Below are positions 12,044 to 24,422 of a stretch of 64,000 bases of DNA, piece by piece. Where the stretch lies: contig NC_092671.1 of NCBI RefSeq assembly GCF_964355755.1, positions 39,759,304-39,823,303 of the forward strand, written 5' to 3'. The notes below the pieces were generated by a model. It was not told where the DNA came from. It was given only the letters and a program-made list of their open reading frames with translations, and made no database searches. Every line of letters begins with the position of its first letter. Within the stretch, counting starts at the first letter, position 1. This stretch comes from Antedon mediterranea. Lineage: Eukaryota; Echinodermata; Crinoidea; Comatulida; Antedonidae. The translations under genes and the position numbers were made by a program.

Positions 12044-13582
12044 ATGGACAGTGAACTTGAAAAAAGGCCACATTCTACTCCTAAGCATTCTGCAGACAAG
12101 AAGTATGCAAGTAATGATGAAACATATTCATATTCCTTCAATTCTACTGGCGACTCAACAAGATCTTTGCTGTCTGTGTTATCACATAGCAGCGTTGAAA
12201 GTCTTTCAGAACATGATATATCTGATGATGATGACAAAAAGGAAGACAACAATGAAGACAGGTACTCAAGCAAAATAAGTTACAGTAAATAAAAAAAAAC
12301 ACTATCATTAATCAAAATTGAGTAAATCTGCACACAATCTTATTGGTAGGCATGTGCTTAATTGTGGTGTACCTTAATTGGCCTACAGTTACGCTTGGAT
12401 GGTCACGACTGCTTGTCATCTCTGTAAAATGGCTTCCGTAGCACAAAAATTGTCTATTAATATATTTAAAAAAATTTTCAGTCAATTTTCAAAGAAATCT
12501 GACAGCAAGAACCAAGCTTCCACTTCAGCAGACATTGAAGAAGAACTGGACAGTAAACTGAATGTTTTTGAAAAATGGTTGGTGAAGAAAATCAAAGAAG
12601 AACGGAAAGCAATAAAGACAGAATTAAAAAAAGAGGAAGAGGCTAAAAGAGTGAAAGAGGAAGAGGAGAATAGGAACAGAGAAAGACAAAGTATGATACA
12701 ACATCGCATACAAGCGTGGGTAACGGAACACAAGGCACAAGATATGTATAGAAAGAAAATTAACAAAAGAGAGGAACAGAGAAAACAAGAAATTAAAGAG
12801 GAAGAAAAAGTGAGGACAAAAGAAAGAGAAAAGGTATTATTTTAGTTGAATCAAGAATAGAAATATTACAAAAGCCTTTTAAAAGTGATTTTTCATTCCG
12901 ACAATAGTGTGAATGACAATGTGCCAGGGTGTGAACTTGCTTAAAGCTAATTTCTATTATTTGATATTATGCAAACCTTTGTTACACCTGTCAATTACTT
13001 TCAACAGGACTAAATTAAATAGTGTATTTATTACTAAATTTTTTATTTATATTTCCAGGCTTGTAGAGAAGAATGGCTGGAAAAGAAAAGGCAAGAAAAG
13101 AAGCTTAAAGTTGTTAAAGAAAAGGAAGAAAGAGAAAAGAAAATCAAGGAAGAAAATGAAAAGAAGGAAAAAGCAAAAGAAAAATATGACGAATGGTATA
13201 GGAATTCAATACAAAAGCCACGCAAAGTTAAAAACTCATATGCATACAGTGAAGGAACATTAAAAGGTAGATTAGCTTATAAGAACTTTTTGTCTGTTTC
13301 TGCGATATTCAATTACAACAACTATGCTACTCTATAGTAATATGTTGACATTGTTTCTTTTTTCTTGTAGGCTACTATGATTCGGGCGCTTACCCGTTGC
13401 CTAGTTACTGCAACCCAATTCCATGGAAACCAATCCATGTTCCTCAGAATACTGAAGATGTTTCAGCAACTAAAGGCAGACGACGTACCAAGAAAAAAAT
13501 GTTGCAAGATCCATCTCCACCTTTACTGTTTAAATCCAGAACTGCTAAGGAAAACATTGCAGCATTTGGACGTCCTAGGTGA
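12044..13582 (+). CDS. CCDC34: Coiled-coil domain-containing protein 34
   Basis: Four coding exons, 12044-12261, 12482-12833, 13059-13266 and 13371-13582, join in frame to 329 residues. The N-terminal 75 residues are Ser/Asp-rich and disordered (HDISDDDDKKEDNN). A long Lys/Glu-rich coiled coil follows (about 85-240). The C-terminus has the CCDC34 signature: EEWLEKKRQEKK, KVKNSYAYSEGTLKGYYDSG and NPIPWKPIHVP, ending AAFGRPR. In vertebrates the protein is linked to cilia and sperm flagella; a similar role here is inferred. The start ATG follows two bases after an acceptor, so the first exon is untranslated and upstream. Donors and acceptors are consensus. Confidence 0.9.
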
Positions 13583-14171
13583 TGATGTCACCATTATCAA
13601 AAGGAATGAACAACAATATAATAGAGAGGTTTCGCAACGCTACGAATACGATAACGAAAACAGATATCTTTAGAAATGTGTGACGTATCAGTTATCATAT
13701 TTGTAAGGTTGTGAAACCTCCCTATTGTAACCTTAAAAGCATGGTCTATGCAGCCCTAGCTAAATATGTTGTAAAAGGAAAATGATTAATTTTTGTTTAA
13801 GAACTTTTATTATTTAATAACTACATGTATTTAATAACTACATGTATTTATTTTTATAAACTTTTTTAATAATAATTAATTTTCGTTCAAGAACTTTTAT
13901 TATTTTAGTAACTATTTATTTTTATGAACTTCTAATATAAATTAAGTGCTTTTGTTTTAAAAATAAATGCAAGAAAGACAACCAAGAAAACAACCAGTGT
14001 GTGTATTGTCTGATCTGTTTATTTTATATACAATAAAATACATCCAATTTGATTGGTATGTGACTCGAAAATGTATTATTTTAGACAGAAGATATAACAG
14101 AAGATATATAATAAGACAAAGTAACATTCTGCCAACCTTTTATTCCTGGAGTACAAGACATGTTTGTCAAT
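13583..14171. other. 3' flank of CCDC34, probable 3' UTR
   Basis: AT-rich tail with a locally repeated TTTAATAACTACATGTA word near 13813-13850 and an AATAAA at about 13962. No other gene is seen. Confidence 0.5.
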
Positions 14172-14863
14172 ATTGCCTTACTGCCATCCATCTGCCATTG
14201 CATCAAGACATCGCTGACATGATGCCTTACTCCCATCCATCTGCTATTGCATCAAGACATCGCTGACATATGATGCCTTACTGCCATCCATCTGCCATTG
14301 CATCAAGACATCGCTGACATGATGCCTTAATCCCATCCATCTGCCATTGCATCAAGACATCGCTGACATGATGCCTTACTGCCATCCATCTGCCATTGCA
14401 TCAAGACATCGCTGACATGATGCCTTACTCCCATCCATCTGCCATTGCATCAAGACATCGCTGACATGATGCCTTACTGCATCCATCTGCCATTGCATCT
14501 AGACATCGCTGACATGATGCCTTACTGCCATCCATCTGCCATTGCATCAAGACATCGCTGACACGATGCCTTACTGCCATCCATCTGCCATTGCATCTAG
14601 ACATCGCTGACATGATGCCTTACTGCCATCCATCTGCCATTGCATCAAGACATCGCTGACACGATGCCTTACTGCCATCCATCTGCCATTGCATCAAGAC
14701 ATCGCTGACACGATGCCTTACTGCCATCCATCTGCCATTGCATCAAGACATCGCTGACACGATGCCTTACTGCCATCCATCTGCCATTGCATCAAGACAT
14801 CGCTGACACGATGCCTTACTGCCATCCATCTGCCATTGCATCAAGACATCGCTGACATGGATC
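14172..14863. repeat. 49-bp tandem satellite, 14 copies
   Basis: The unit contains CCATCCATCTGCCATTGCAT and AGACATCGCTGACA; steps are 48-50 bp. Variants shared between neighbours (ACATGATG versus ACACGATG, ATCAAG versus ATCTAG) indicate local duplication. Because 49 is not a multiple of three no long reading frame persists. Confidence 0.95.
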
Positions 14864-15380
14864 ATTTGCTTCCTTTGATGTGTATTTACGGCATCGTCCG
14901 CATTTGTTATGCTCTGCAGGTTGGATTAGAAGACTGACATAGGCCTCGACTGTAATGAACAAGGTAAAATATTGGTGATGTCATATTTGGCAATGACTAC
15001 TTTTATCCAACTGCCATTCGGGCACTGAATGATCGTCAGTATACCGTACGAAAGTGATGCGACACATTCAATTGTCATTTTATTTTGTTAGTTTCTTATT
15101 TATCTGTTTTGTATATTTCATAACAACCATAATTTCTATGTATATTTTCTAAAAAAACAAATGGAAATAATTTTTGTCCACTGATGATGATGAATTAGGC
15201 AAATCCTATACTGAAGCTATATTCACAGAAGACGCCATTTTGTTCTTATATGTAATGGAAAATCGTAATCGAATGTTGTCTTCTACTCCCTGAAGCAAAA
15301 CAACTGTAGCTGAAGGTGTACTATATTATTCACAAATTTGTCATGTACAATGTTTTATGCAACATGGCCCAATTCCATAT
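14864..15380. other. Intergenic, no gene seen
   Basis: Spacer between the satellite and the IARS2 stop codon at 15381. It probably includes the IARS2 3' UTR on the minus strand. No repeat or open frame of interest. Confidence 0.5.
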
Positions 15381-18300
15381 TCAAGTTGGTTTATTTGTAA
15401 CACTCAAACAAATTAGGATCATACCATTATTTAAGACAGGGATGTTTTTTTGGACTACTATAGCAGACAAGTTTTGATTGGTTGATAGGATATCTTGACC
15501 AAGATTGACGGTTGAAGTCATAAATAGCTCACATATATGTGATGTCATTGATGTACTATCCGTCTGCAATGACTAAAAGCAGAAACAAAAAACGCTATAA
15601 TCTACATTAGTAGTACTGTTTCTGAGAGAAACAAGACGCATTAACATCAAACTAGTTTGACACAAAAAATATGGTAGTGCTATGCTCAAATATGATAGTG
15701 TAGATAGAGCTTTACACAATGATACAATGCTATTTAAACAATTCGCATGAGCTTTGTTTTATCTTTATACTGGGTAACCTCTTCAGTCAAAGACTGATCT
15801 CCCAGAGGGCCCAGTTGGTGATCAGTGGCTGTGATGTACTAATACACCGGGGTAACCCCTACTCGTCTCGAAAGATTTACTAGGTTCTTTAAAGTGCACA
15901 CGAGCAAGTTGTGTACACTGGACCTACGGTTTATAGTCCTTATCCGAGAAGACTCGTTCTACCACCAGAACCATGGAGTGAGTGAGCCTCGAACCCCTGC
16001 CGATGTTATGGCTACGCGATTACGGTTCCACTGTCTTAACCGCTCGGCCACTCACTCACTTGTTTATAAACATATAATTATAATATTAAAAACTTTATTG
16101 TTTACTTCACCTTCAGTATTTTCCAAAGTTCTTCATTATCTGTATAAATTGTGACATCATACTCCATAATTTTGGATGCTGATATGTTGGAGTGTAATAC
16201 CTCCCGTAATTTGCATAGCACCTCCCATTCCTCATTTACTGACAAATTCAACCAATCACGATCCAGTGAAAACAATCCTGATTTAAATACTCCATGTTCC
16301 CCTAAAACATTAAAGCAAAACTTTATTAATAAGGAATAAAAAATATATATAATTTCATTTGTTTGGAAGAGGAGTTTATTCTGTTCTCAAAATTGTTTTA
16401 CATTACCCGAGCCTCTGTGTAGAAACACTTCTTCTGCTAGATGAGGCGTGATTGGAGCGATTGCCTTGGCGATGACCTCTAGCATGTAATATAAACAAGT
16501 TTGACACGACCTCCTAGCTTGGCTATTGGCTGGTTCACAATACAACCTGGAAAACGTTTTAAAATACTGTACTGGTAACATTTTATTTTGATGAAAAATT
16601 TCATTCATTCTTCTTCCATCAACTCAATATATACTTTTTGTAATAAAATAAACAGATGTTAATGTAATCACCTGTCCTTCATAGTTTCTAAGTAAAATGC
16701 AGATATCGTATTATAGATGAGATTTGATGTCAATGAAGTAACTTCACTGAAGTTATATTCATCATACGCCTCACCAACCTGAAAGCCACAATACAATATG
16801 ATTCAATTGACACAATATCATTTAATTATTTACATAAACCCAGGTGATGTCATTCCACAGAACACTTTACAGGTGAAATACCAGCAGTATATAAATAATC
16901 CATCTATGGATCTATATTATAGGTCCATGATTAAATCATCTGGTACACTAAGTGATTGTGAACAAGTTAGTTCACAACTTTTACAGTACATGCTAATAAA
17001 ATGAGAAGTCTATTTATTTATTTTCAGTCACAGTCAACAGTGGGAAACCCGCCACTAATGGATTAAAATATGTAAAACAATATAAAATATTGAAAAGAAA
17101 CATTATAACAACTTTAAAACGATATCACATAACTTATTACAAAAACATTGATAACTATAAAAAAAAAAGGGTCAATGGAATAATCTTTCTATAATGTAAT
17201 CGCAATAATATATAAAGTGTTACTCACCCTCTTACCGTATTCAAATAAAAGATGTAACATGTACTTTTCAATTGGATAGAGGGCCTCATATGGCAAAGCA
17301 TCATGGGATAGGTTGAAATCATATAGGTTTCCTAGGAAATACCTCATTGTGTTGCGAATCTATACTCGGATAATAAAAATACAATTTCAAATTTGGGTAA
17401 TTTAATATTTGTTACAAATACAAAATTACAATTAAAAATAATTTTACTTTGGTGATGTTCTTATTGGCCATTGCAAAAAGGTCTTGACTGACGTGAACTC
17501 GGCCGACCCAACCACATTCAGCTATCCGCCATCGCATGACATCTGCACCATATGCTGGTTGTGTCTTCTTGTTCTACAAAAAGAAAGAGATATGATCTTT
17601 GATATTGTAACGTTTTACCTACTATATATTTCCCTTGCATGGGAATCATACTAGATCACCAAACTTGAAATTCAACTTGCTTAAAAGTGCATGTATTCTC
17701 TAAAGCTCTGTGCACACTATTAAACTTTATGTGACAACAAAAATGTGATGTGCCCATATATGGACATGATGATGTCATATCACTACCATATTTGGGTATA
17801 TCACTACCATTTTTTATTTTTTATTTTTTTTATTTTATTCAATTTTCAGGCACAACAATACATGACAACACAGCGGTGCAGCACCCTGAGGATTGCCATG
17901 AGTGCAAAGCACTATCGGGGTTGGCTCTCCATATACTGCACTAGAACATATAAGACAAACATATACACAAGATGCTCTACATAAACAAAGATTATTATTA
18001 AGTCTTTGGGAGTGGAGTTGTAAATTGTCATGAGAAAAAAACCCTGACATATGACAGGACTTGAACCCAGGACCCTTAGATTGGTAGCCAAGCATCATAA
18101 CCACCAAGCCACAGCTCCACTCATACTTGGATACACCACACTTTTTTTGTCAAACTAGTTTGATAGTGTAGACAGAGCTTTACTCTATATTTGTCTATTG
18201 TCTTCCTTATTGTGACGATACAAAAGACTTACATTTCCACCATTGATTATGGTATCTGGATCAACAACATTTCCTAGGGATTTTGACATTTTGCGGCCTT

Positions 18301-21300
18301 CTCCATCCAAAGTAAAACCATGAACTAGAAGATTCCTAAGAAAATACACAGTTACTGAATGAAGAAATGCATGTAATTTGTTGTAAGTTATGAGAAAATG
18401 GCTAAAGAGAGGGGCTCAGTCAACCCAGAAAGTCTCCTATAGTAGCTATGGACTGAATAGCTGAACACCTTTTTTCACATTTACACATGATCTTAAGCTC
18501 TGTCTACACTACCAAACTTTCTGTAAAAACAACAAAGGAATGTGCCCATATATGGAAATGATGATGTCATATCACTACCATATTTGGGCATATCGCTACC
18601 ATATTTGGGCACATCACATTTTTTTGTCACATACAAAACAGAGACAGAGCTTTACTTACTTGAATGGTGCTTTAGCCTGGACAGGAACACTGGTGAGCAA
18701 TGATGTTTGGAACCAGGCCCCATATTGATCTTCACCTTCTAGGTACAAATCAGCCTGGCGACCATCTAGTACATGACTCCATGAGGTACCACTATCAAAC
18801 CATATATCCAAGATGTCTTCACCCTTTGTGTACTCTCTACTGGGGTCAAACCCACTCTATATTCAAATACCAAAAAAGTCATCTTCATTTAGGTTTTAGT
18901 TATTTCGATACTTTCAAAACCCGATGTCTTTAGCCCTTGTTGTTTGGTGGCAACACTCAACTCAAAGGAACCCTTAGGGAAGTAGAAAGTTGTGTTATGT
19001 GTCGTCCACACCTGTGTGCAATTCAGCCCAATAGGCTGCAAGTCGCAGGTTATTCCACCATTTACCCATTTACAAGAAAATTAATTAATGTTGAGACCAG
19101 AGAAAATTTGATTTTTATGTTAATGCATTCACAGGTAATTTCCAAATACATAGTTTTATTTTAATATATATTTCTTTACCTTCTCAATGACAGCTGCTGG
19201 TAGAAGTTCTTGAGTAGGCATGTCCCACCAACAGTCTGATCCATGTTGTGATACCAAACTGACAATATGGTCTATAGACTCTCTGAAGTAGAACAGTATC
19301 ATTATATCAGCATTGATATCACCCGAGTGGCATCCCTCAGACCCAATGGGTGTGTTTACAAAACATAAAGTTCTGGGGTTTTCCAATGATTTTCTGCATT
19401 ATTTAGGAGGCCGGAGTTGACTAAAAAATTTAGGAACTGACAACTAACCTTGAGAGAAGTGGCTGTCCATTGTGTTTATCATAAAACACTGGGATAGGTA
19501 CACCCCATACTCTCTGTCTTGAGATACACCAAAAGGTCCTGTTTGACAATTGCACTTTCATGCTGTTATTCCCATGACTTGGTAAAATATTAACTTCATC
19601 TAAACACTCCTGTATAAACAATGCATATATTGTATTTCAAAGTTTTCATGTTATACAATAACTTGCCAAATAAAGGAAAATGCCAAATTAGAAAAACAAA
19701 TCTATGAGTCACTTAAAACTTGTATAATTTAGTAGGGACACAAGAGAAATATTTTTTCAATAACAGAAGAATTTGAAACCCTGGGAAAGCAGGATGATTT
19801 ACTTTATAAAGGTCAATTTAAGGTCAATTTACACAGACTAGCAGTAATGGTAATACAAATATAGAACCTATGTTACAGTCAGGGGGAAAGGGCAAAATGT
19901 TTTCTACTTTCTAAGAGTTTTATCAGATAATCTATATTGTTTTGACATTTGTCCTTGTTATTCCGTATCACCATTTACACACAACGTGATAGATACACAT
20001 TCTATGTAGGACAAGATATTATGCTTACCGTTACCGGTCCTCTGTGTAAATTGGCCTTAAATCATCTGAAGTAATTTTCTTACCATTGCTTGTTGCCTTA
20101 TTTCTGACGTGTCAATAAACCATTGTTTACTGGCTCTTATAATGATAGGTTTCTTTGTTCTCCAGTCATATGGATAACTGTGTTTATATTCCTCTTGATG
20201 GGCTAATGAACCTGTAGCTGCCAGCATCTTTATCACTGAAAAAATGGAAAATATATTTTGTCCTAAATTTGCCCTATACGTAGGTAGAATATGAACTAGT
20301 TAAAATCAAGAGCTGTATTGTATATTTTGCCATTAAGTCATGTACACACACACACCTGTAGCATTTGCATCCGTCAAAACATTCTTCCCCGCCAAATCTT
20401 CCCCAGCTTCTTTTATAAATGTCCCTTCCTCGTCAACAAGTGATTTCTAAAATAAAGAAAATTCAATTAAAAATAAAAACTCAATGATCATAGAATAAAA
20501 CATAATGAATTTGCATACAAATGATATATACCTAATATATATATATATATATACCTAATCCGAATGATTTTTTGAATAAACACCAACATAATAGTGGAGC
20601 ACTCACCACTGATAAATTGTACTGTACTCCTATCCCATAATCCTCAGGTCCATGAGCAGGTGCTGTGTGCACCAGACCTGTACCAACACTCATCTTAACA
20701 TGGCTAGCAGGAAGAAGGGGTAACGCCCTAGCAGGGGTCAAAGGGTGTTTGTAAAGGCAACCCTCTAAAGATGAACCTATGGACAACAAAAAAAACATGG
20801 AAAATATTAGTTATTTTACAAATATCTGCATCTCAACGAAAATATCATTACATTCAAGATTCAAGCAATTGTATTGGTCCACTTTAAAATGGAAATTTGT
20901 TTTGCTTGGCATAATTAAGACAATAAAACAATAAAGAAAAATACATCAAATTGCAAAATGCAATGTTAAAATACTATTAATATGTAAAATACTGTTACAA
21001 ATACTGTTGTACATTTTATTTATCACCCCTTTTCCACATAATTAACAACAAACACTATTACCCCCCCCCCCCCCACATAATTAACAACAAACACTATTGC
21101 TACAACATTACCATTGAATGTGGTTAACACTTCAAACTCTGTGGAAAGCGTTTGTGCTACATCAACAAGCCTATCAGAAGCCAGAATATAAAGGTCACCA
21201 GAGGTGTGACATCTCACAAGGGTGTAGTCTTTGGCAGCCATATAACATATTGCTTCATTTACTGGTATAGTCCATGGAGTAGTTGTCCACACAAGAAAGT

Positions 21301-23673
21301 TCACATTCATTGAAGAATCTAAACAAAACATTATTTTGTTTAGATCTTATTTTAAAGATAACAAAACTACTTCCATGTAAAGCTCTGTCTACTTTATGTC
21401 ACAAAATAAAGTGATGCCCATACCCTACCATATATGGACATGATGATGTCATATCATTACTATATTTAGGCATATCACTACCATATTTAGGCATATCACC
21501 ATCATATTTGGGCACATCAGACTTTTTTGCCAAACTAGTGTGATAGTGTAGACAGAGCTTTAGAGTAGTATTCTAATTACAGAATAACAATATGCATGAA
21601 TAAACACTTTATATAGTTTATATATAAATAATAATTATTACCAATAAGACCCTGTAATGCCTCTGGAATCACTGCCACGGGAAATTTAACATATATAGAG
21701 GGCGACACATGACTGGCATTGTATTCCAATTCCGCTTCTGCTAGTGCAGTTCTGGACGACGGAGACCAATTAACAGGCTTTAAATCTCGATATATAAGTC
21801 CCTGTGTGTAAGAGGAAGAATAGTTGCTGTATCATAAGATAAATGATACTTTAGTATATCAGATATGGGTGGGTGATAAAGAAAGTTTTTTTTTTAAATG
21901 AGGAAGAACTAACAGAAAAATACAACCTTAAAGGGTAAATGTGCATTTATATTAACAAAACTTCCAGAATATAGCTGCTATAAAGAACACAAGAAAAGTT
22001 ATTTCTGAAGTATAATAGTGGAAAAATTTTTATTAAAATCTCACCTTTTCGTACATTTTATAAAATGTTTCAAGTTGACTTGCTTCATAGTGTTTATCAT
22101 ATGTAAAATAACAACCACCATCACTCCTAAACAAAATGAAAAAAAAAACAATAATTGTCTGTACTTAAACAATATATTTAAAATCTACAATTGTCCAGTT
22201 TTGTAAAACTGAAGATTATTAATTGTTAAATGATAATTCAGTAAAATGATTAATTTTCCACTGTAAGATCAAGTTGGTCATGGCACATCAAATAAATTGA
22301 AAAAACTAGAGAAATATAAATATTGTATACTCCTAATGATATCTAAACACAACATACCAATCTGCCATAACTCCCCAGCGTTTGAAGGCATTCCTCTGTT
22401 TATTAATCGACTTTTCAGCAAATTTCCGAGCTATGTGAAAAAATGAAATCAAATGTTATATAACTGTTATGAATTTGGGCTTAGAAAACATTGTTTGAAA
22501 GAGATATACAGGGTATATACAAGTACTGTATTATATACGTATACAAGACTAGAACAGAAACAAACACATTCACAGCTTAATTCTTAAGTCACCTTTTGCA
22601 CGTATTGCTTTTGGAGAAAGTGTCTTGAAGTCCGAATCTTTTTTTAATGCTTTTAGTTCTATTGGCAGACCATGGCAGTCCCATCCTGGTTTATAGTGGA
22701 TTTTGTAGCCTTGCAGTAACTTGTACCTGTTGATTATGTCTTTTAAAACCTGAAAATAAAAATTTATGTAACTATCAACACAAATGAATAGTGATATGAT
22801 GTTAACCTGGTACCAAAAACGGACCCACGACCAAACCCAGGTCAGGTCAATGAATGTGCTGTCATCTGGACCTAGAAACCATCAAACCTGTGTCAAGGTG
22901 AGGAGCGAGGACACACGTCCCCATTATCTTGCACAACAAATTAACATGACGTAAATCGAAAGGTCTTTATGATTGGCTTTGTGATTGGTATTTGACACTT
23001 GCTTTTCCGCTAACCTTATTTAAAGCATGTCCAACATGTGGATCTCCATTGGCATAGGGTGGACCATCATGCAGACAGAACTCTTTATTCAGTGTATCTT
23101 GACTACGTTGCCATGAATATAAATCTGAAAATTTGCATGCCTGGAAACAAAATTATGACATTAATTTTAAGTCCTGCAATTCTTTAGTAATATTGTAATA
23201 TAATTAAAAGAATAAAAAAAAACAACAACTGAATCGGAGTGCAACACCAAAATGTCACAATACAATAACATACTGTATTGTTCCTTACTGTAATTTTTGT
23301 TTACGACAGGTACTAAACTAGACTCGAGTCTAGCTAACTAAGATTAGAAGTCATTCATATACTATAATGATTATCATAGGCCTACCCAAAAAGGATGTCT
23401 AGCTAGGGCCTAGGCCTACATCCTGTTTAATTCATAACTGGTCACTTTGTACGTTTGACACAGACTTAATACTAACCTAGGCTAGGAATGATGACCACTT
23501 ACTTTTTGAACGTCGGTCTCCCGCTTCCCAGCACCCCACAATTCAAAAGAGGTTTTCGGCAAGTTCAGTGATTTGCTAAACCTTTTTTTGCTTGCTTTGT
23601 CAAAAAATCGCTTCAGGGTGAAAGTAAATGTTTTTGTAGAATTATATTGCACAAATAGTTTAAACCTAAACAT
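15381..23673 (-). CDS. IARS2: Isoleucyl-tRNA synthetase, mitochondrial, 20 exons
   Basis: Twenty exons join in one frame to 946 codons. From the 5' end: 23673-23503, 23140-23015, 22749-22593, 22430-22358, 22126-22045, 21801-21642, 21318-21112, 20776-20607, 20446-20356, 20235-20084, 19609-19449, 19282-19180, 18856-18660, 18335-18233, 17573-17448, 17359-17228, 16778-16672, 16546-16407, 16301-16111, 15572-15381. The first 40 residues are basic and hydroxylated with no acids until later, as in a mitochondrial presequence. Class I motifs: HVGH at 92-95 and KMSKS at 632-636. Other landmarks are [41 protein letters not shown] (editing domain), [27 protein letters not shown] and [12 protein letters not shown] in the anticodon-binding domain. 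It charges mitochondrial tRNA-Ile. The last 64 codons contain no CxxC pair, so a C-terminal zinc motif is not seen. Introns carry MITE copies and a SINE. Confidence 0.96.
15645..15714. mobile_element. MITE family A, copy 5, truncated
   Basis: Only the inner ACTAGTTTGACA, one ATATGGTAGTG unit and the right terminus TAGTGTAGATAGAGCTTTA remain. In the last IARS2 intron. Confidence 0.7.
15768..16060 (-). mobile_element. tRNA-derived SINE
   Basis: Reading the minus strand from 16060, the head has an A box (AGTGGCCGAGCGGTTA) and a B box (GGGTTCGAGGCTC), resembling a tRNA-Ser/Leu head. A body of about 200 bp follows, ending near 15768. No cloverleaf acceptor pairing is complete, so it is a retroposon and not a tRNA gene. 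It sits in the last IARS2 intron, in the same orientation as the gene. Confidence 0.75.
17701..18182. mobile_element. MITE family A, copy 6, split by a SINE
   Basis: The left half (17701 to about 17815) and right half (about 18122-18182) are a normal family A element, TAAAGCTCTG to GACAGAGCTTTA. The halves are separated by the retroposon at 17816-18120. It lies in the IARS2 intron between the exons ending 18233 and starting 17573. Confidence 0.85.
17816..18120 (-). mobile_element. tRNA-derived SINE inserted in a MITE
   Basis: On the minus strand the head reads GAGCTGTGGCTTGGTGGTTA (A box) and then GGGTTCAAGTCC (B box). About 200 bp later the element ends in an A-rich tail of AAAATAAAA type. 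The SINE must be younger than the MITE it interrupts. Confidence 0.75.
18494..18654. mobile_element. MITE family A, copy 7, against the IARS2 exon 13 donor
   Basis: The right terminus GACAGAGCTTTA ends at 18654, five bases before the exon edge at 18660. On the minus strand the donor reads GTAAG followed at once by the TA target site and AAGCTCTG of the element. Confidence 0.9.
21378..21562. mobile_element. MITE family A, copy 8
   Basis: Full termini, two ACCATATTTAGG units, a CATCATATTTGGG unit and a CCATATATGG box, in an IARS2 intron. A 14-C run flanked by two copies of CCACATAATTAACAACAAAC lies nearby at 21036-21098. Confidence 0.85.
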
Positions 23674-24422
23674 AATATCACTAATATTTACAACCTAATA
23701 AAGCTCAAATCATGATTTGCATCTATTTTACTCAGTTTATTTCGTTAACACAAGACTTCGCTGTATATACATGAGCTGTGCTATGGGCGCAGCCATTACA
23801 GTCTCGTCCGAACATTTTGGATTTTATAAAATAATTCTTCCATCAATTATAATAAAGTAAATAATAATCTACTAGTAAACAATATAAATCATTAAAAAAT
23901 ATTTATTTCAATTTTAAACTTATGTGAAAATATTATTAAGTAGATCATTAAATCATTCCAACTTGCTTAAATCTGAATGGAAGAAGATTCCAAGAGAGAG
24001 AGTTATAGCTCGATAATATTATAGAGGGCGGAAGTTCAACAACAATGAATGCTAATCATGGATAAAATAGGGAAGGGAGTTGTAAGGTAAATTAAAACTC
24101 CCTGGATAAAATAAGTATAGTCTATTGTTATCCATGTACTAATTCCTCCATTTTTTAGTGCATTAATAATATCAAGCATTTTCACAGCTCTTCCTTGGAA
24201 TTTTCGAAAGTTCTAACTAACAGAGCATTTATTACTATTTTAAAAAACGAAAATATTACCTCAAAGTTAGAGACTTAACTAGGCAGTTCTCAGAAGTTGT
24301 TGACTTAAGTTTGATATCAGGTGGTAGGCCTATAGATAAGTAGTAATCTTAGGACTTTGATCGGGACAATCTTCTATTCCGGTACATTTTGTCACTTCCA
24401 ACAGAAAGTAAGCCAAATCAAA
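23674..24422. promoter_or_regulatory. Shared upstream region of IARS2 and the TSPO-like gene
   Basis: The start codons at 23673 (minus) and 24423 (plus) are 749 bp apart and divergent. The stretch is AT-rich without a clear TATA box or CpG island. A common promoter is inferred from the geometry. Confidence 0.4.

Noticed and set aside
14425-14613. 62-codon minus frame in the 49-bp satellite
   Set aside because: Open only where unit lengths of 48-50 bp keep frame by chance.
15970-16060. Possible tRNA-Ser gene on the minus strand
   Set aside because: A and B boxes are present, but the acceptor strands do not pair as a tRNA and a SINE body follows, so it is a retroposon head.
16798-17004. Plus-strand frame of 68 codons within IARS2
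   Set aside because: It lies in an intron on the opposite strand, overlaps no conserved motif and shows no splice context.
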